Assembly (NCBI GenBank): GCA_019637335.1
Contig: JAHBVV010000002.1
Location: 310,001-374,000, forward strand
DNA: 64,000 nt
DNA from: Candidatus Hydrogenedentota bacterium
GTDB lineage: Bacteria > Hydrogenedentota > Hydrogenedentia > Hydrogenedentales > JAEUWI01
Direction: 5' to 3'
The notes under the pieces: model-generated
Seen by the model: the letters and a program-made list of their open reading frames with translations, nothing else
Database searches by the model: none
What the model was told of the DNA's origin: nothing
Shown: one piece after another, positions 34,979-43,471 of the stretch
Layout of the letters: each line of letters begins with the position of its first letter
Numbering within the stretch: position 1 is the stretch's first letter
Made by a program: the position numbers and the translations under genes

Positions 34979-36670
34979 TCAGGACCAATACCCCAACCCA
35001 ATCGCCAGCACCAGCAGCGCCGCTGCGAGCGCGTCGCGGCGATTGAGACGGGTCTCGTGGGGACGGCGGCGCGCGTACTCCAGCACGAGCCCCGTGGGGC
35101 AGCCGTACTTGCAGTAGGCCTGCGGGATGACCGCCGAGGCCGCCAGCCCGACGAGGGCGATGGTGATGGTCGCGGCGCCGCCGATGCCGAAGATCCACGC
35201 GTCGAAGGGTTCGAGCGCGGACAGGCTCACGGGCAGGGCCGCCGCCGCGATCGCCACGCCGCCGAGCAACACCAGGAATGGCGCGACGCCAAGCGCGCGG
35301 CGCCAGCGGTGCGGCAGCTGCACACGCCCGGGCGTCCATCGGAATAGCAGGGCCTGCGCCGCGCCGTGGGGACAGAGGTGCTGGCAGTAGACCGGCTTGC
35401 CGGTGGCCCAGGGGATAATCAGGGCCGCGGCGACGAGCGCGACGAGACCGGGCGCGCGCTGCAGCGGTACGGCGCCGCCGGCCCATCCGCCCAGCACCGC
35501 GAGCGAGACCATGTCCCCCGCCCAGAGCCCGAGCGCGGCGATGAGGTAGAGCTGGAGCGCCACGCGCGTGGCGGGCCGGGCGCGCAGCCGCGTAAACGAG
35601 ACGATACAGCCGAAAACCAGCGCCCCAATCGTGATCGCGTCGCGCAGTCCCGGCTGGAATCCGGCGGTGACGATCACGGCTGGTTCCGGCGGATTCACGT
35701 ATATGCCCGCGCGGTGGATGGCGGCCTGCATGGTGGCCGCGCTGGTGATCGTGGCGCCGGAGACCCCGTCCGTCCAGACGGCTTCGGGGTCCAGGGCGGC
35801 AAAGTCCTCAAGGGACATACCCCGGTGTTTCTCGCGGAAATATCGGTCGTTGCGAACGTAGTCGGCGTAGCGCTGGTTGTCCCAACTGCGCCCGAGCGTC
35901 ACGCCGGAAACGGCGCCCTCCGAATCGAGGCCAATCAGCGCGTCGGAGGGGCCCTGATAGCCGGGGATGGCGTCGCCATGGGGCGCGCTCCGCAGCAGCG
36001 CGCCGATTGCGGTTCCCACGCCATCGTGAACCACCATCGCGCCGGTCTCGGGGTCGGGCGTATCCACGCGCGCCGCCTCGGGAAAAATCCGCTGGACATC
36101 CGCCAGGGCCACCGCCTCCGGGAACTTCAGCGAGGGCGGTTTCCCGCCCAGGCGCACCGCGACGGACTCCACAATGGCCAGGCTGGTGAGCGTCGCCCCG
36201 GAAACGGCGTCCACGGCCGCCGTGTTGTTCTCTCCGCCCGGGCGCCAGCCGCGGAATGCCTCGAAAAAGCCCGGGGCGTTGCGGACCGCGGCGGCGTGCT
36301 CGGGCGTGTCCCCGCTCCAGAGCAGGCGCGCGCCCGTAACGGCGCCGTCCGTGTCCAGCGCGAGCAGCACATCGGAGGGGCCGGCGTAGCCCACGGCCCG
36401 CGCGCTTTGGGGCAGCGTTTTCACGGCAAAGCCCAGCACGGCGTCGTCCTCGCCGAGCACCGTCGTCAGGTCATCTCCGGGGCGCAGGGCGGCGGCGTCG
36501 GGATAGAGCGCTCGCGCCTGATCGAGCGAAGGCGCCGTCTCGCCGCCCGTTCCCGCCCCGCCGTGCAGCCGGAGGACGAGCAACACGCCGCCGATCATCG
36601 CGGCGCGAAAAAGGCGCACGCCCCAGTGCCGGAGGCGTGCGCCGCGGGTTGTCTTGGTCGGCGTATCCAA
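34979..36670 (-). CDS. Membrane electron-transfer protein with two FMN-binding domains and NosR-like cysteine motifs
   Basis: This 563-residue protein has an N-terminal membrane helix and two extracytoplasmic FMN-binding domains. Each domain has the S-G-A-T flavinylation motif (157-160 and 304-307), where FMN would be attached covalently to threonine. Several C-terminal helices follow with two C-x3-C-P motifs (C429/C433 and C520/C524), as in NosR/NirI/RnfG-type proteins. It probably moves electrons across the membrane to extracytoplasmic reductases. The start appears to be TTG at 36670. It lies 21 bases after the secreted FAD oxidoreductase gene, suggesting that the two form one redox unit. 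Confidence 0.82.
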   Translation of the reverse strand: MDTPTKTTRGARLRHWGVRLFRAAMIGGVLLVLRLHGGAGTGGETAPSLDQARALYPDAAALRPGDDLTTVLGEDDAVLGFAVKTLPQSARAVGYAGPSDVLLALDTDGAVTGARLLWSGDTPEHAAAVRNAPGFFEAFRGWRPGGENNTAAVDAVSGATLTSLAIVESVAVRLGGKPPSLKFPEAVALADVQRIFPEAARVDTPDPETGAMVVHDGVGTAIGALLRSAPHGDAIPGYQGPSDALIGLDSEGAVSGVTLGRSWDNQRYADYVRNDRYFREKHRGMSLEDFAALDPEAVWTDGVSGATITSAATMQAAIHRAGIYVNPPEPAVIVTAGFQPGLRDAITIGALVFGCIVSFTRLRARPATRVALQLYLIAALGLWAGDMVSLAVLGGWAGGAVPLQRAPGLVALVAAALIIPWATGKPVYCQHLCPHGAAQALLFRWTPGRVQLPHRWRRALGVAPFLVLLGGVAIAAAALPVSLSALEPFDAWIFGIGGAATITIALVGLAASAVIPQAYCKYGCPTGLVLEYARRRPHETRLNRRDALAAALLVLAIGLGYWS

Positions 36671-36691
36671 AGCCCGGACTACCGCGCGCCG

Positions 36692-38980
36692 CTAATCTCG
36701 AACGCGCACAAGCTGGATCGCGTCCGTGTGCACCGCGCCGCCGCCGCCCGCCGCGTGCACCGTCACCACCGGCTGGTCGCCCGCCGCGAAGCGAAACACG
36801 CCGAGCGGCTCGAAGCCCTGCTCGCCGGAAGCCGGGACCTTCATGTTCACCAGCACTTGCGTGTCGCCATCCGCGCCGTGCACCACGATACGCGCGCGGT
36901 CCGCGCGGTTCTCGTGCGGCTGGTGGGCGTGGCGCACCTCATAGCGGCCCGCGTTCTCGATGGTCGCGTGGTAGGTCGCGGTCGCGCCGCCGCTCGCGTA
37001 CACATATCCGTAGGCCACAAAGCCCTTGAGACCGGTGCTCGTGCTCCAATCGCCGTCCTTTTCCGCCGCCATATCGTCCACCACGATGCCGGAAAGCGCC
37101 GTCGGGTCGATGCCCAGATACGGCCCCAGCGCGGGCGCCCGGTCGAGCGCGTCGGCGGGGATGATGATCTCGTCGCGCACCGTCGCGCGGCGCGCCTTGC
37201 CGGGCAGCTCCAGCATGTCCAGCAGTTGCGGGAGGTGATCCTCGTAGACCCCGCGCGGGGTGGTTCCGCGTTCAATGCAGATCGACGCCGCCTTCCCCAC
37301 CACCTCGCCCACCATGCCGAGCGTCTGCATGACGCGCACGGTGCCGAGGGCCTCGTGGGTCACGCTGATGTTCCGGCCGGCCATGAACAGGTTCTCGATA
37401 TTCCGCGAGTAGAAGCTGCGGTAGGGCACGGGATACCCGTAGAGCCGGTCCACGCGGTGGTCAAAGGCCGCGTAGGAAATGAACGGGTTTTCGGGGTATT
37501 TCTTCATGAACTGCTCTTTGGGGTAGTGCAGATCGATGGACCACGTGCTCGGAACGCACCCGTCCGGAAATTCCCGCTTCGTGATGATGTCCTCCTCCGT
37601 CAGCACCACGTCTCCCATGAGCCGCCGCGACTCGCGCGGGCCGCCGATATACGCGATCCACTCCAGGTACGCGTTCTGGTGCTCCGCGGCGCCGCCCCGG
37701 TTCTTCATCGCGTTGAACGCGCCATACGCGGCGCGCAGGTTCCAGTCGCGGATGCCCTCCGCGTCGTTCAGCGGGTCCTTGTCGAAGCCGCTCTCCCAGA
37801 ACCACTCCGCGTGATACTCCCGCGGATAGGGGAAATCCTCCATCTCCAGGTCCAGCGCCCAGGGCGTCTCCGGAAAGGGCACGGGCGCCTCGGCCTCGGC
37901 CCACCGCCACATATTGCTCATCCCCATGCGGCCCACCGGCGTCATCTCCCAGTCCGCCCCGGCCACCGCGCCGATCACCCCGTGGCCCGTCGCATCGACA
38001 AATAGGGGCGCGCGGAAAAGCTTGCGCTCGGAGGTCCGCGTGTCGAACGCGAGCACCCCCGCAATGCGGTTCACTTCCTTTTCCACGTCGTAGGCGTGGT
38101 GGTTCAGGAAGAGATCGATATTCTTTTCCGCGCGGACCACCGCCTCCTTATGCTCGTCCTCGAATTCCTCCGCGCGCCCCGGCGATTTCGTCGCGCTGTC
38201 GGCAATTTCGGAGATAATCTCGCCAATGCGGGGGTACTTGCCGCGCCGGATCAGGCCCTGCGCCCACACGCGCACCTCGGAGGATCCGTTGCCGCCCAGC
38301 ACCGGGCGGTTCTGCACCAGCGCCACGCGCAGGCCCATGCGCGCCGCCGAGATTGCGCTGCCCATGCCCGCGTAGCCGCCGCCCACCACCACCAGGTCGT
38401 AGTCCGGAAGTTCCACCGGCTCGGGCGGCAGGCCCAGCCGCTCCAGGCGCCATGGCCCGAGAATATCCTCCGTCTCGGGCGGCGCGTCGTTCTCGTCCGT
38501 GGTGAAATAGATCGCGTCCGCGCGCCCGTCAAAGCCCGTCAGGTCCCGCAGCGCCACCGTCGCCGACGTCCCCGGAATGTCCACCGTGCCGCCGTATTCC
38601 CAGTGCCACTCCGCGCCCGTGTCCCCGAAGACCTCCGGCAGCGCCTCCCCGTTCACGAGCAGTTGGAAGCGGCCCGGATCCCCCTCCGCGCCCCAGCGCT
38701 CGACCCAGTCCTTCGTCCGCACGTAGACGTGGTAGGTTCCGGCGGCTGGAAACGACACCTCCCCCGACGCGTCCTCCACCGGGCGGCCCAGGCCGTGCGC
38801 CAGCAGATACGGCGAGCCCATCTCATGGATGAACTGCGTATCCAGCTTCCACCCGCCATGCGCCGAGAGCCCCTCCGCCTCCACCAGCACCCCGTTTGCC
38901 CCCGCCACCGGCGCGGACAGCAGCGCCGCAAGAACCAATACAACCACGAAAAGCCCGAACCCGGGCCACGATTTCTTCAT
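36692..38980 (-). CDS. Secreted FAD-dependent oxidoreductase with flanking beta-sandwich domains
   Basis: This 762-residue exported protein has a Sec signal (MKKSWPGFGLFVVVLVLAAL). A beta-sandwich/carbohydrate-binding-like domain with GTYHVYVRTKDW follows, then an FAD domain starting DLVVVGGGYAGMGSAIS and containing NRPVLGGNGSSEVR. A C-terminal golvesin-like beta domain with YHATIENAGRYEVRHAH completes it. The GGNxSSE motif marks the PF12831-type FAD oxidoreductases, whose substrates are mostly unknown but often linked to polysaccharide use. AAGGAGG precedes the ATG. The next gene in the operon is the FMN/NosR-like membrane protein, a candidate electron acceptor. A Tat-exported paralogue is at 53978-56377. 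Confidence 0.85.
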   Translation of the reverse strand: MKKSWPGFGLFVVVLVLAALLSAPVAGANGVLVEAEGLSAHGGWKLDTQFIHEMGSPYLLAHGLGRPVEDASGEVSFPAAGTYHVYVRTKDWVERWGAEGDPGRFQLLVNGEALPEVFGDTGAEWHWEYGGTVDIPGTSATVALRDLTGFDGRADAIYFTTDENDAPPETEDILGPWRLERLGLPPEPVELPDYDLVVVGGGYAGMGSAISAARMGLRVALVQNRPVLGGNGSSEVRVWAQGLIRRGKYPRIGEIISEIADSATKSPGRAEEFEDEHKEAVVRAEKNIDLFLNHHAYDVEKEVNRIAGVLAFDTRTSERKLFRAPLFVDATGHGVIGAVAGADWEMTPVGRMGMSNMWRWAEAEAPVPFPETPWALDLEMEDFPYPREYHAEWFWESGFDKDPLNDAEGIRDWNLRAAYGAFNAMKNRGGAAEHQNAYLEWIAYIGGPRESRRLMGDVVLTEEDIITKREFPDGCVPSTWSIDLHYPKEQFMKKYPENPFISYAAFDHRVDRLYGYPVPYRSFYSRNIENLFMAGRNISVTHEALGTVRVMQTLGMVGEVVGKAASICIERGTTPRGVYEDHLPQLLDMLELPGKARRATVRDEIIIPADALDRAPALGPYLGIDPTALSGIVVDDMAAEKDGDWSTSTGLKGFVAYGYVYASGGATATYHATIENAGRYEVRHAHQPHENRADRARIVVHGADGDTQVLVNMKVPASGEQGFEPLGVFRFAAGDQPVVTVHAAGGGGAVHTDAIQLVRVRD

Positions 38981-39070
38981 AAGGCCTCCTTCAAGGAACG
39001 TAATTCTCTGGCCGTCTGAAGTAGTCACCCTCGTCGCACCCAACGGTGGCGGCTCTCGGTGATCGAACAC

Positions 39071-39156
39071 CGTCATCCCCACGAAAGTGGGGATCCAGAG
39101 ACCATGCAACGTTAACCTCGCAAAGCCTCTGGATTCCCGCCTTCGCGGGAATGACG
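39071..39156. repeat. Solo REP-like cruciform element
   Basis: CGTCATCCCCAC-GTGGGGATCCAG on the left and CTCTGGATTCCCGC-GCGGGAATGACG on the right are each hairpins and together form an imperfect long palindrome. The element has the same architecture as the tandem copies at 13351-13735. Confidence 0.88.
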
Positions 39157-39328
39157 AATACATCCAGTGTAAGTAAGGCATCTCGTATCGGAGATACGCC
39201 TCACTTCGGACGGCTAAAGTATTACCACGGAACAAACACGAGCGCGGAGAAAAGCGCCGCGACAAAGGCCCAGTGTAAGCAAAGCACCCCCCGCGATGCG
39301 AACCCACAGAAGAGAAGGGCCACCCATA

Positions 39329-39380
39329 CTCGTTCCCTCGGTCCGCCGTGGGAATGCATGCCGTTCCGCTCTGCGGAACA
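39329..39380. repeat. Dispersed palindromic repeat (CTCGTTCCC-GGGAATGC family)
   Basis: CTCGTTCCCTCGGTCCGCCG with TGGGAATGCATG, followed by a second hairpin CCGTTCCGC-GCGGAAC. Related copies are at 41229, 44918, 46264 and 63199, all intergenic. Confidence 0.85.
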
Positions 39381-39441
39381 AACGCCGCTGTTCAAGCTCG
39401 AACCAGCAGAACGCTGGGGGGGCAGCGTTTCACTGGTCCGA

Positions 39442-39450
39442 TGGTATACT
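39442..39450 (+). promoter_or_regulatory. Extended -10 promoter candidate
   Basis: TGG-TATACT lies about 185 bases before the first of the two secreted paralogues; no clear -35 box is present. Confidence 0.4.
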
Positions 39451-39634
39451 GATCACGAGGACCTGTGATTGCGCTCGCCTACCGGACTCGGCGACCGAAC
39501 ACACAAGGCGGCCATGGCGTCAGGCTCCTGCTCCGGTGGCGGTCATAAGACATATGCAACGCGCTCGCACCGGTGGTGACGGTGTCGGGCGCGGAATAGG
39601 GAACTGTGGGGCGCGCCAGGAGATTACGGTAAAC

Positions 39635-40369
39635 ATGATACAGTTGATTCGAAACGCAAGCACGCTCGCACTGGTCGCTTCCGCGCCGTTCTCGAATGCG
39701 GAAGAAATGGTGCAGATCCTGAACACGGGCCTGTGGCACGGCAACGAAGTCACGGTAGACGCGGGCGCGGATTGGTGGGGGATCTTTCCGGAGGGTGACG
39801 GCTTCACGCTGCAAGCCGCGCCCGTAACGATAACGGTGGAGCACGATGCCATCGTCGATGCCGAAGGCGAGGCCACGGGCAAGCGTGTGAGCGTGCCCCA
39901 GGAGGCGGAACCGGTATTGCTGGTGCGGGGGATTGCGGGGCTCAAAGAAGGACGGCTCGCCCCTCTCTACCACCAGCCGCACTATGCCTACCTCTTTCCA
40001 AGTCAAACGCTGTGGCTCCGCATCAAGGACGGGGAACACAAATTGGCGCGAACTGTGGCCGCGCTTGGGACCACGGAAGAGAACGGTATTACGCCCGAGC
40101 CCTTTGTCCACAACTACACACTGAAACTCTACGCTGGAAGTCATCCTGTGACGTCGAGTCAGGTGCTCTACACCGCCGAAAGGGTTTACGAAGAAGCGCG
40201 GCCTTCCATCGTATGGGCGGGCGATATTGATCGCGATGGCCAGGTCGACCTGCTGCTCAATACCACCTATCATTACAACGTGACGCGGCTCGTTCTCTAC
40301 CTCTCCAGCGCCGCGAAAGAGGGCGAGCTTGTGGGCAAAGTGGCTGAATGGCGGACGACCGGATGTTGA
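39635..40369 (+). CDS. Secreted protein of unknown function, tandem paralogue 1
   Basis: This 244-residue exported protein has a signal peptide ending near residue 22 (LALVASAPFSNAEE) and a beta-rich body. Landmarks shared with the next gene are DWWGIFPEGDGFTLQAAPVT, a GKRVSVPQE turn, the Asp-rich D-I-D-R-D-G-x-x-D-L loop (a single calcium-binding, FG-GAP/dockerin-like loop), YLSSAAKEGELVGKVAEW, and a terminal cysteine. No known family could be named. GGAG lies 12 bases upstream of the ATG. The paralogue begins 52 bases after its stop, so the two form an operon and arose by tandem duplication. Confidence 0.7.
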   Translation: MIQLIRNASTLALVASAPFSNAEEMVQILNTGLWHGNEVTVDAGADWWGIFPEGDGFTLQAAPVTITVEHDAIVDAEGEATGKRVSVPQEAEPVLLVRGIAGLKEGRLAPLYHQPHYAYLFPSQTLWLRIKDGEHKLARTVAALGTTEENGITPEPFVHNYTLKLYAGSHPVTSSQVLYTAERVYEEARPSIVWAGDIDRDGQVDLLLNTTYHYNVTRLVLYLSSAAKEGELVGKVAEWRTTGC

Positions 40370-40420
40370 GCGGCAACGGCGTCGAAGAAATCGAGCACAA
40401 GAACCAACAGGGGCATCGGC

Positions 40421-41179
40421 ATGCACTTCCGCACGTTTAATATCGCGTTTCTAGTCCTCCTGATGGCCCTGATGAATGTTGGAGCCGAAGAAACTTACCA
40501 GATTCTTCTGCCGGGAGCGTGGCAAGGTCAAGGTATAGTTGCGGAGTCGGGCCCTGATTGGTGGGGCATTTTCCCAGACGGCGATGGATTCACTTTACAG
40601 CATGCTCCGGTGACCATAACGCCCGTTCATAACGCCATGATGGATCGCGAGGGAGAGATGACCGGGAAGAGAGTCGCCATCCCTCAGGAAACGGCGCCCG
40701 TGCTGCTGATCCAGGGCCTGAGGGATCCCGTAGAGGGGCCGGTATTGCCCGCCACCCTGCAACCATTGGATTGGCCGTCGGAGCAAGCGACACCCCTCCG
40801 GCAGAACGCCTTTCTCTTTCCCGGCCAGTCCCATCGTCTCACCCTGCCAACGGACAAGATCCGGCTGACGGCTGTGGGTACCGCGGAAGAGAACCCCGAA
40901 TTCCACCATGCGGACCTGGTGAACTATCAGATAAAGATGTATCGCGGAACAGATGAAAAAGCGGTCTCGCAGGTTCTTACGACCATTCCACGGATGGGCG
41001 ATCTCGGTGAACCCTATCTGGTCTGGGCGGGCGATATCGATCGTGACGGAAAAATCGACCTGATCTATGATTTGTCCGACCACTACATCAAGACACACCT
41101 CGCGCTCTTCTTGTCCAGCGCGGCAAAGGCGGGGGAACTGGTGGGGCTGGTTGCGGAGTGGAAGCGGCACTCCTGCTGA
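40421..41179 (+). CDS. Secreted protein of unknown function, tandem paralogue 2
   Basis: This 252-residue exported protein (signal FLVLLMALMNVGAEE) parallels the preceding gene throughout: GPDWWGIFPDGDGFTLQHAP, GKRVAIPQE, VWAGDIDRDGKIDL, LFLSSAAKAGELVGLVAEW and a final cysteine. The central third has diverged (an inserted ATPLRQNAFLFPG region), while the Asp-rich metal-binding loop and the C-terminal block are almost constant. This suggests that those parts carry the shared function. The terminal cysteine in both copies could form an intermolecular disulfide. Confidence 0.7.
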   Translation: MHFRTFNIAFLVLLMALMNVGAEETYQILLPGAWQGQGIVAESGPDWWGIFPDGDGFTLQHAPVTITPVHNAMMDREGEMTGKRVAIPQETAPVLLIQGLRDPVEGPVLPATLQPLDWPSEQATPLRQNAFLFPGQSHRLTLPTDKIRLTAVGTAEENPEFHHADLVNYQIKMYRGTDEKAVSQVLTTIPRMGDLGEPYLVWAGDIDRDGKIDLIYDLSDHYIKTHLALFLSSAAKAGELVGLVAEWKRHSC

Positions 41180-41228
41180 GATAATGAGGTGGCAGGTCTA
41201 ATTGCCGGGCGGCAGTGGCCGTTGCGAA

Positions 41229-41268
41229 CTCGTTCCCACGGTCCGCCGTGGGAATGCGTACCGTTCCC
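41229..41268. repeat. Dispersed palindromic repeat (CTCGTTCCC-GGGAATGC family)
   Basis: CTCGTTCCCACGGTCCGCCG with TGGGAATGCGTACCGTTCCC lies between the second secreted paralogue and the convergent kinase gene, where it may act as a bidirectional terminator-like structure. Confidence 0.85.
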
Positions 41269-41342
41269 CTCCGCGATATCAACGCCGCTGTGCTTCGCTG
41301 GCCCTTCGGGCCGAAGACCGCGCCGCTGCGCATCGCCCTCCC

Positions 41343-43355
41343 TCAACCCGCGAGGTCTTCGTGGAGATCGCGTTCGGGGACGAGGACGAGGATCCAGAGC
41401 TGTTGTTCGGTTCCGAGGCGGAATGTGCGGCGGGCGGCCCACCAGAAGCCGGCCCCGGTGTCGATGTGGCGGATGGTGTCCGGGCGGCCATCGCCGAAGG
41501 CGTCGAGTGCGCGGGCGGCGGTATCGAGGCCGGCATTGGCCGGGGTCTTGAGAAAGGCCCGCTTCCAGGCGTCGGGATCGGGCAGGCTTGGGGCGCGCGG
41601 CAGGCCGACGAGCTCGCCGCCGGGGGTGAGCACGAGCACGATCCCGTTGTCGGTCGGCGCCTTGCGGGTGGTGTAGGCGGTGATGTCCTCGAGGAGCACG
41701 TCGAAGGCCACCACATGATCGAAGCCATCGCCGGGATCGAAGGTGGTGCTGGCCGTTATGCCGAGGTCCTTCGTGGTGAAGAAGACGTAGGGCGCGGTCC
41801 AGTGCGCGTCCGCGCCGCCTTCGTCCCGCCGGGCAATGGCGCCCTGGTACCAGGGGCGCGCCCGGGGATCGTAATCGGGCATGGACACTTCCTCGCTCCG
41901 GGCCAACGGGTCCGCGCCGGTCCATTCCACCCAGCGCACCCGATCGGGGGATTGATCGCGCTGCGTAATCCGGTTGCGCCACGTGCGTTCCCCGCCGCCG
42001 TGCGGCTCGATCGAGAGCAGCATGTGCTCGCGCCCGCGGCTGTCGGCGATGAGCAGCGAGGAGATCTGCGGGTAGTGCGCGATGAGCGGGGCGAGCAGCC
42101 GGTTGAGGGCGTCGGGATCGTCCTTGTTGAGGAGGCCGGCGGCCCCCCACGCCCGCGCGACCGCGAGCTGCTGCTCGACGGGCTCGAAGAAAAGGCGGAG
42201 CCACTCCTCGGTTTCGTCCAGCGTCTTTTCCAGGACCAGGGCGGAAAGCACGCCCACCATGCGCTGCTGGTCCTGGGCGCGCTGGTGCTCCGCCCGCGCG
42301 CGGTTCCAGAGGGTGACGCCGGTGACGAGGCCGCCGAGGAGCGCGAGGAACAGCGCGGCGCCGAGGGTCGCCGGGACGGGGTTGCGCCGGTACCATCGCC
42401 AGGCCCGGTCCAGCCGCCCGATGGGCCGCGCGAGGATGGGGAGACCGTTTTGCACCCGCGCGAATTCCGCCGCAAGCTCTTCCGCCGAGGCATAGCGGCG
42501 GGCGGGATCCTTCTCCAGACACTTGAGGCAGATCGTCTCCAGATCGCGCGGAATGGCCGGGTTCAGTTGGCGCGGCGGCACGGGTTCGTCGTGGATCACC
42601 TGCTGCATCGTCTCGAAGCCGGTCGCCGCCTGGAACGGGGGTCGGCCGGCAAGCAGGCGGTACAGCATCGCCCCGAGCGCGTAGATATCCGACGGCGGCC
42701 CGACCTCCTCGGTTTTGCCGGCGGCCTGTTCGGGCGCCATGTAGTAAACCGATCCGAGGATGGTGCCGGTGCGGGTCAACTCGCCGTCGTCCTTCATGCG
42801 CTTGGCGAGCCCGAAATCGGCGATGCGCGGCGTGATCCCCCCCTCCAGCAGGATGTTGCTGGGTTTCAGATCGCGGTGGATTACGCCCTGGCCGTGGGCG
42901 TAGGCGACCGCCTCGGCTATCGCGCGCATGAGGGGGATGGCGTCCTCCGGGCTCAGGGGGCGATCGGCCACGCGATCGGCCAGGCTCGGGCCGTCGACGT
43001 AGGCCATGGAGAAGTAGTGGAGCCCCTCGTGCTCGCCGAATTCGTACACCGGGACAATGCCGGGATGGCTCAGGTTGGCCGAGGCCTCGGCCTCAATGAG
43101 GAACCGGCGGATCTCTTCGCCGGACGCGAGCTGCCCGCTGAGAATGACCTTCACCGCGACAATGCGCTTGAGCGTGCTCTGCCGGGCCTTGTAAACGACG
43201 CCCATGCCGCCGCGGGCGATTTCCTCGAGGAGTTCATAGGCCCCGAAATAGCGGATCTTGCCGATCTCGATTGAAGCGGCCGCGCGCTCGGTATCCGGCG
43301 GGCCGATGCGGGTTTCCGCGTAGGGATCGCAGGATCCCGAAGACTTCTCGGCCAT
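41343..43355 (-). CDS. Ser/Thr protein kinase with extracytoplasmic Cache-like sensor
   Basis: This 670-residue membrane kinase has a cytoplasmic Hanks-type kinase domain (about 38-310). The glycine loop EIARGGMGVVYKA, catalytic lysine in VAVKVIL, HRDLKPSNIL, DFGLAKR and YYMAPEQAAG are all intact. A single membrane helix (about 338-360) follows. The C-terminal half looks like a double-Cache/PDC sensor, with the characteristic RPWYQGAIARRDEG and WTAPYVFFTTKDLGITAS segments. It would sense an extracellular ligand and phosphorylate cytoplasmic targets. Two further membrane-anchored proteins lie upstream on the same strand (43472-44812 and 45009-46082). Confidence 0.9.
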   Translation of the reverse strand: MAEKSSGSCDPYAETRIGPPDTERAAASIEIGKIRYFGAYELLEEIARGGMGVVYKARQSTLKRIVAVKVILSGQLASGEEIRRFLIEAEASANLSHPGIVPVYEFGEHEGLHYFSMAYVDGPSLADRVADRPLSPEDAIPLMRAIAEAVAYAHGQGVIHRDLKPSNILLEGGITPRIADFGLAKRMKDDGELTRTGTILGSVYYMAPEQAAGKTEEVGPPSDIYALGAMLYRLLAGRPPFQAATGFETMQQVIHDEPVPPRQLNPAIPRDLETICLKCLEKDPARRYASAEELAAEFARVQNGLPILARPIGRLDRAWRWYRRNPVPATLGAALFLALLGGLVTGVTLWNRARAEHQRAQDQQRMVGVLSALVLEKTLDETEEWLRLFFEPVEQQLAVARAWGAAGLLNKDDPDALNRLLAPLIAHYPQISSLLIADSRGREHMLLSIEPHGGGERTWRNRITQRDQSPDRVRWVEWTGADPLARSEEVSMPDYDPRARPWYQGAIARRDEGGADAHWTAPYVFFTTKDLGITASTTFDPGDGFDHVVAFDVLLEDITAYTTRKAPTDNGIVLVLTPGGELVGLPRAPSLPDPDAWKRAFLKTPANAGLDTAARALDAFGDGRPDTIRHIDTGAGFWWAARRTFRLGTEQQLWILVLVPERDLHEDLAG

Positions 43356-43471
43356 GCGTTTTCGCGCCCCTCGTGCTCGTTCACCTCACCAGGCGCGCCG
43401 CCCGGCACACCGCCGGAGCGCGCCCCGGTAGTGTACCCCATGCCGGCGCAATTTGCACGGCCCGGGCCGCG

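Larger units (their letters stand above)
38981..39634. other. Repeat-rich intergenic region
   Basis: This 654-base stretch holds a REP-like cruciform (39071-39156), a copy of the CGTTCCC-GGGAATG palindromic repeat (39329-39380) and an extended -10 promoter (39442-39450). No reliable coding frame is seen. Confidence 0.6.

Noticed and set aside
35366-38005. 879-codon plus-strand frame opposite the oxidoreductase genes
   Set aside because: Antisense shadow; the minus-strand frames hold all recognisable motifs.
41202-43274. 690-codon plus-strand frame opposite the kinase
   Set aside because: Antisense shadow of an intact kinase with conserved HRDLKPSN and DFG motifs.
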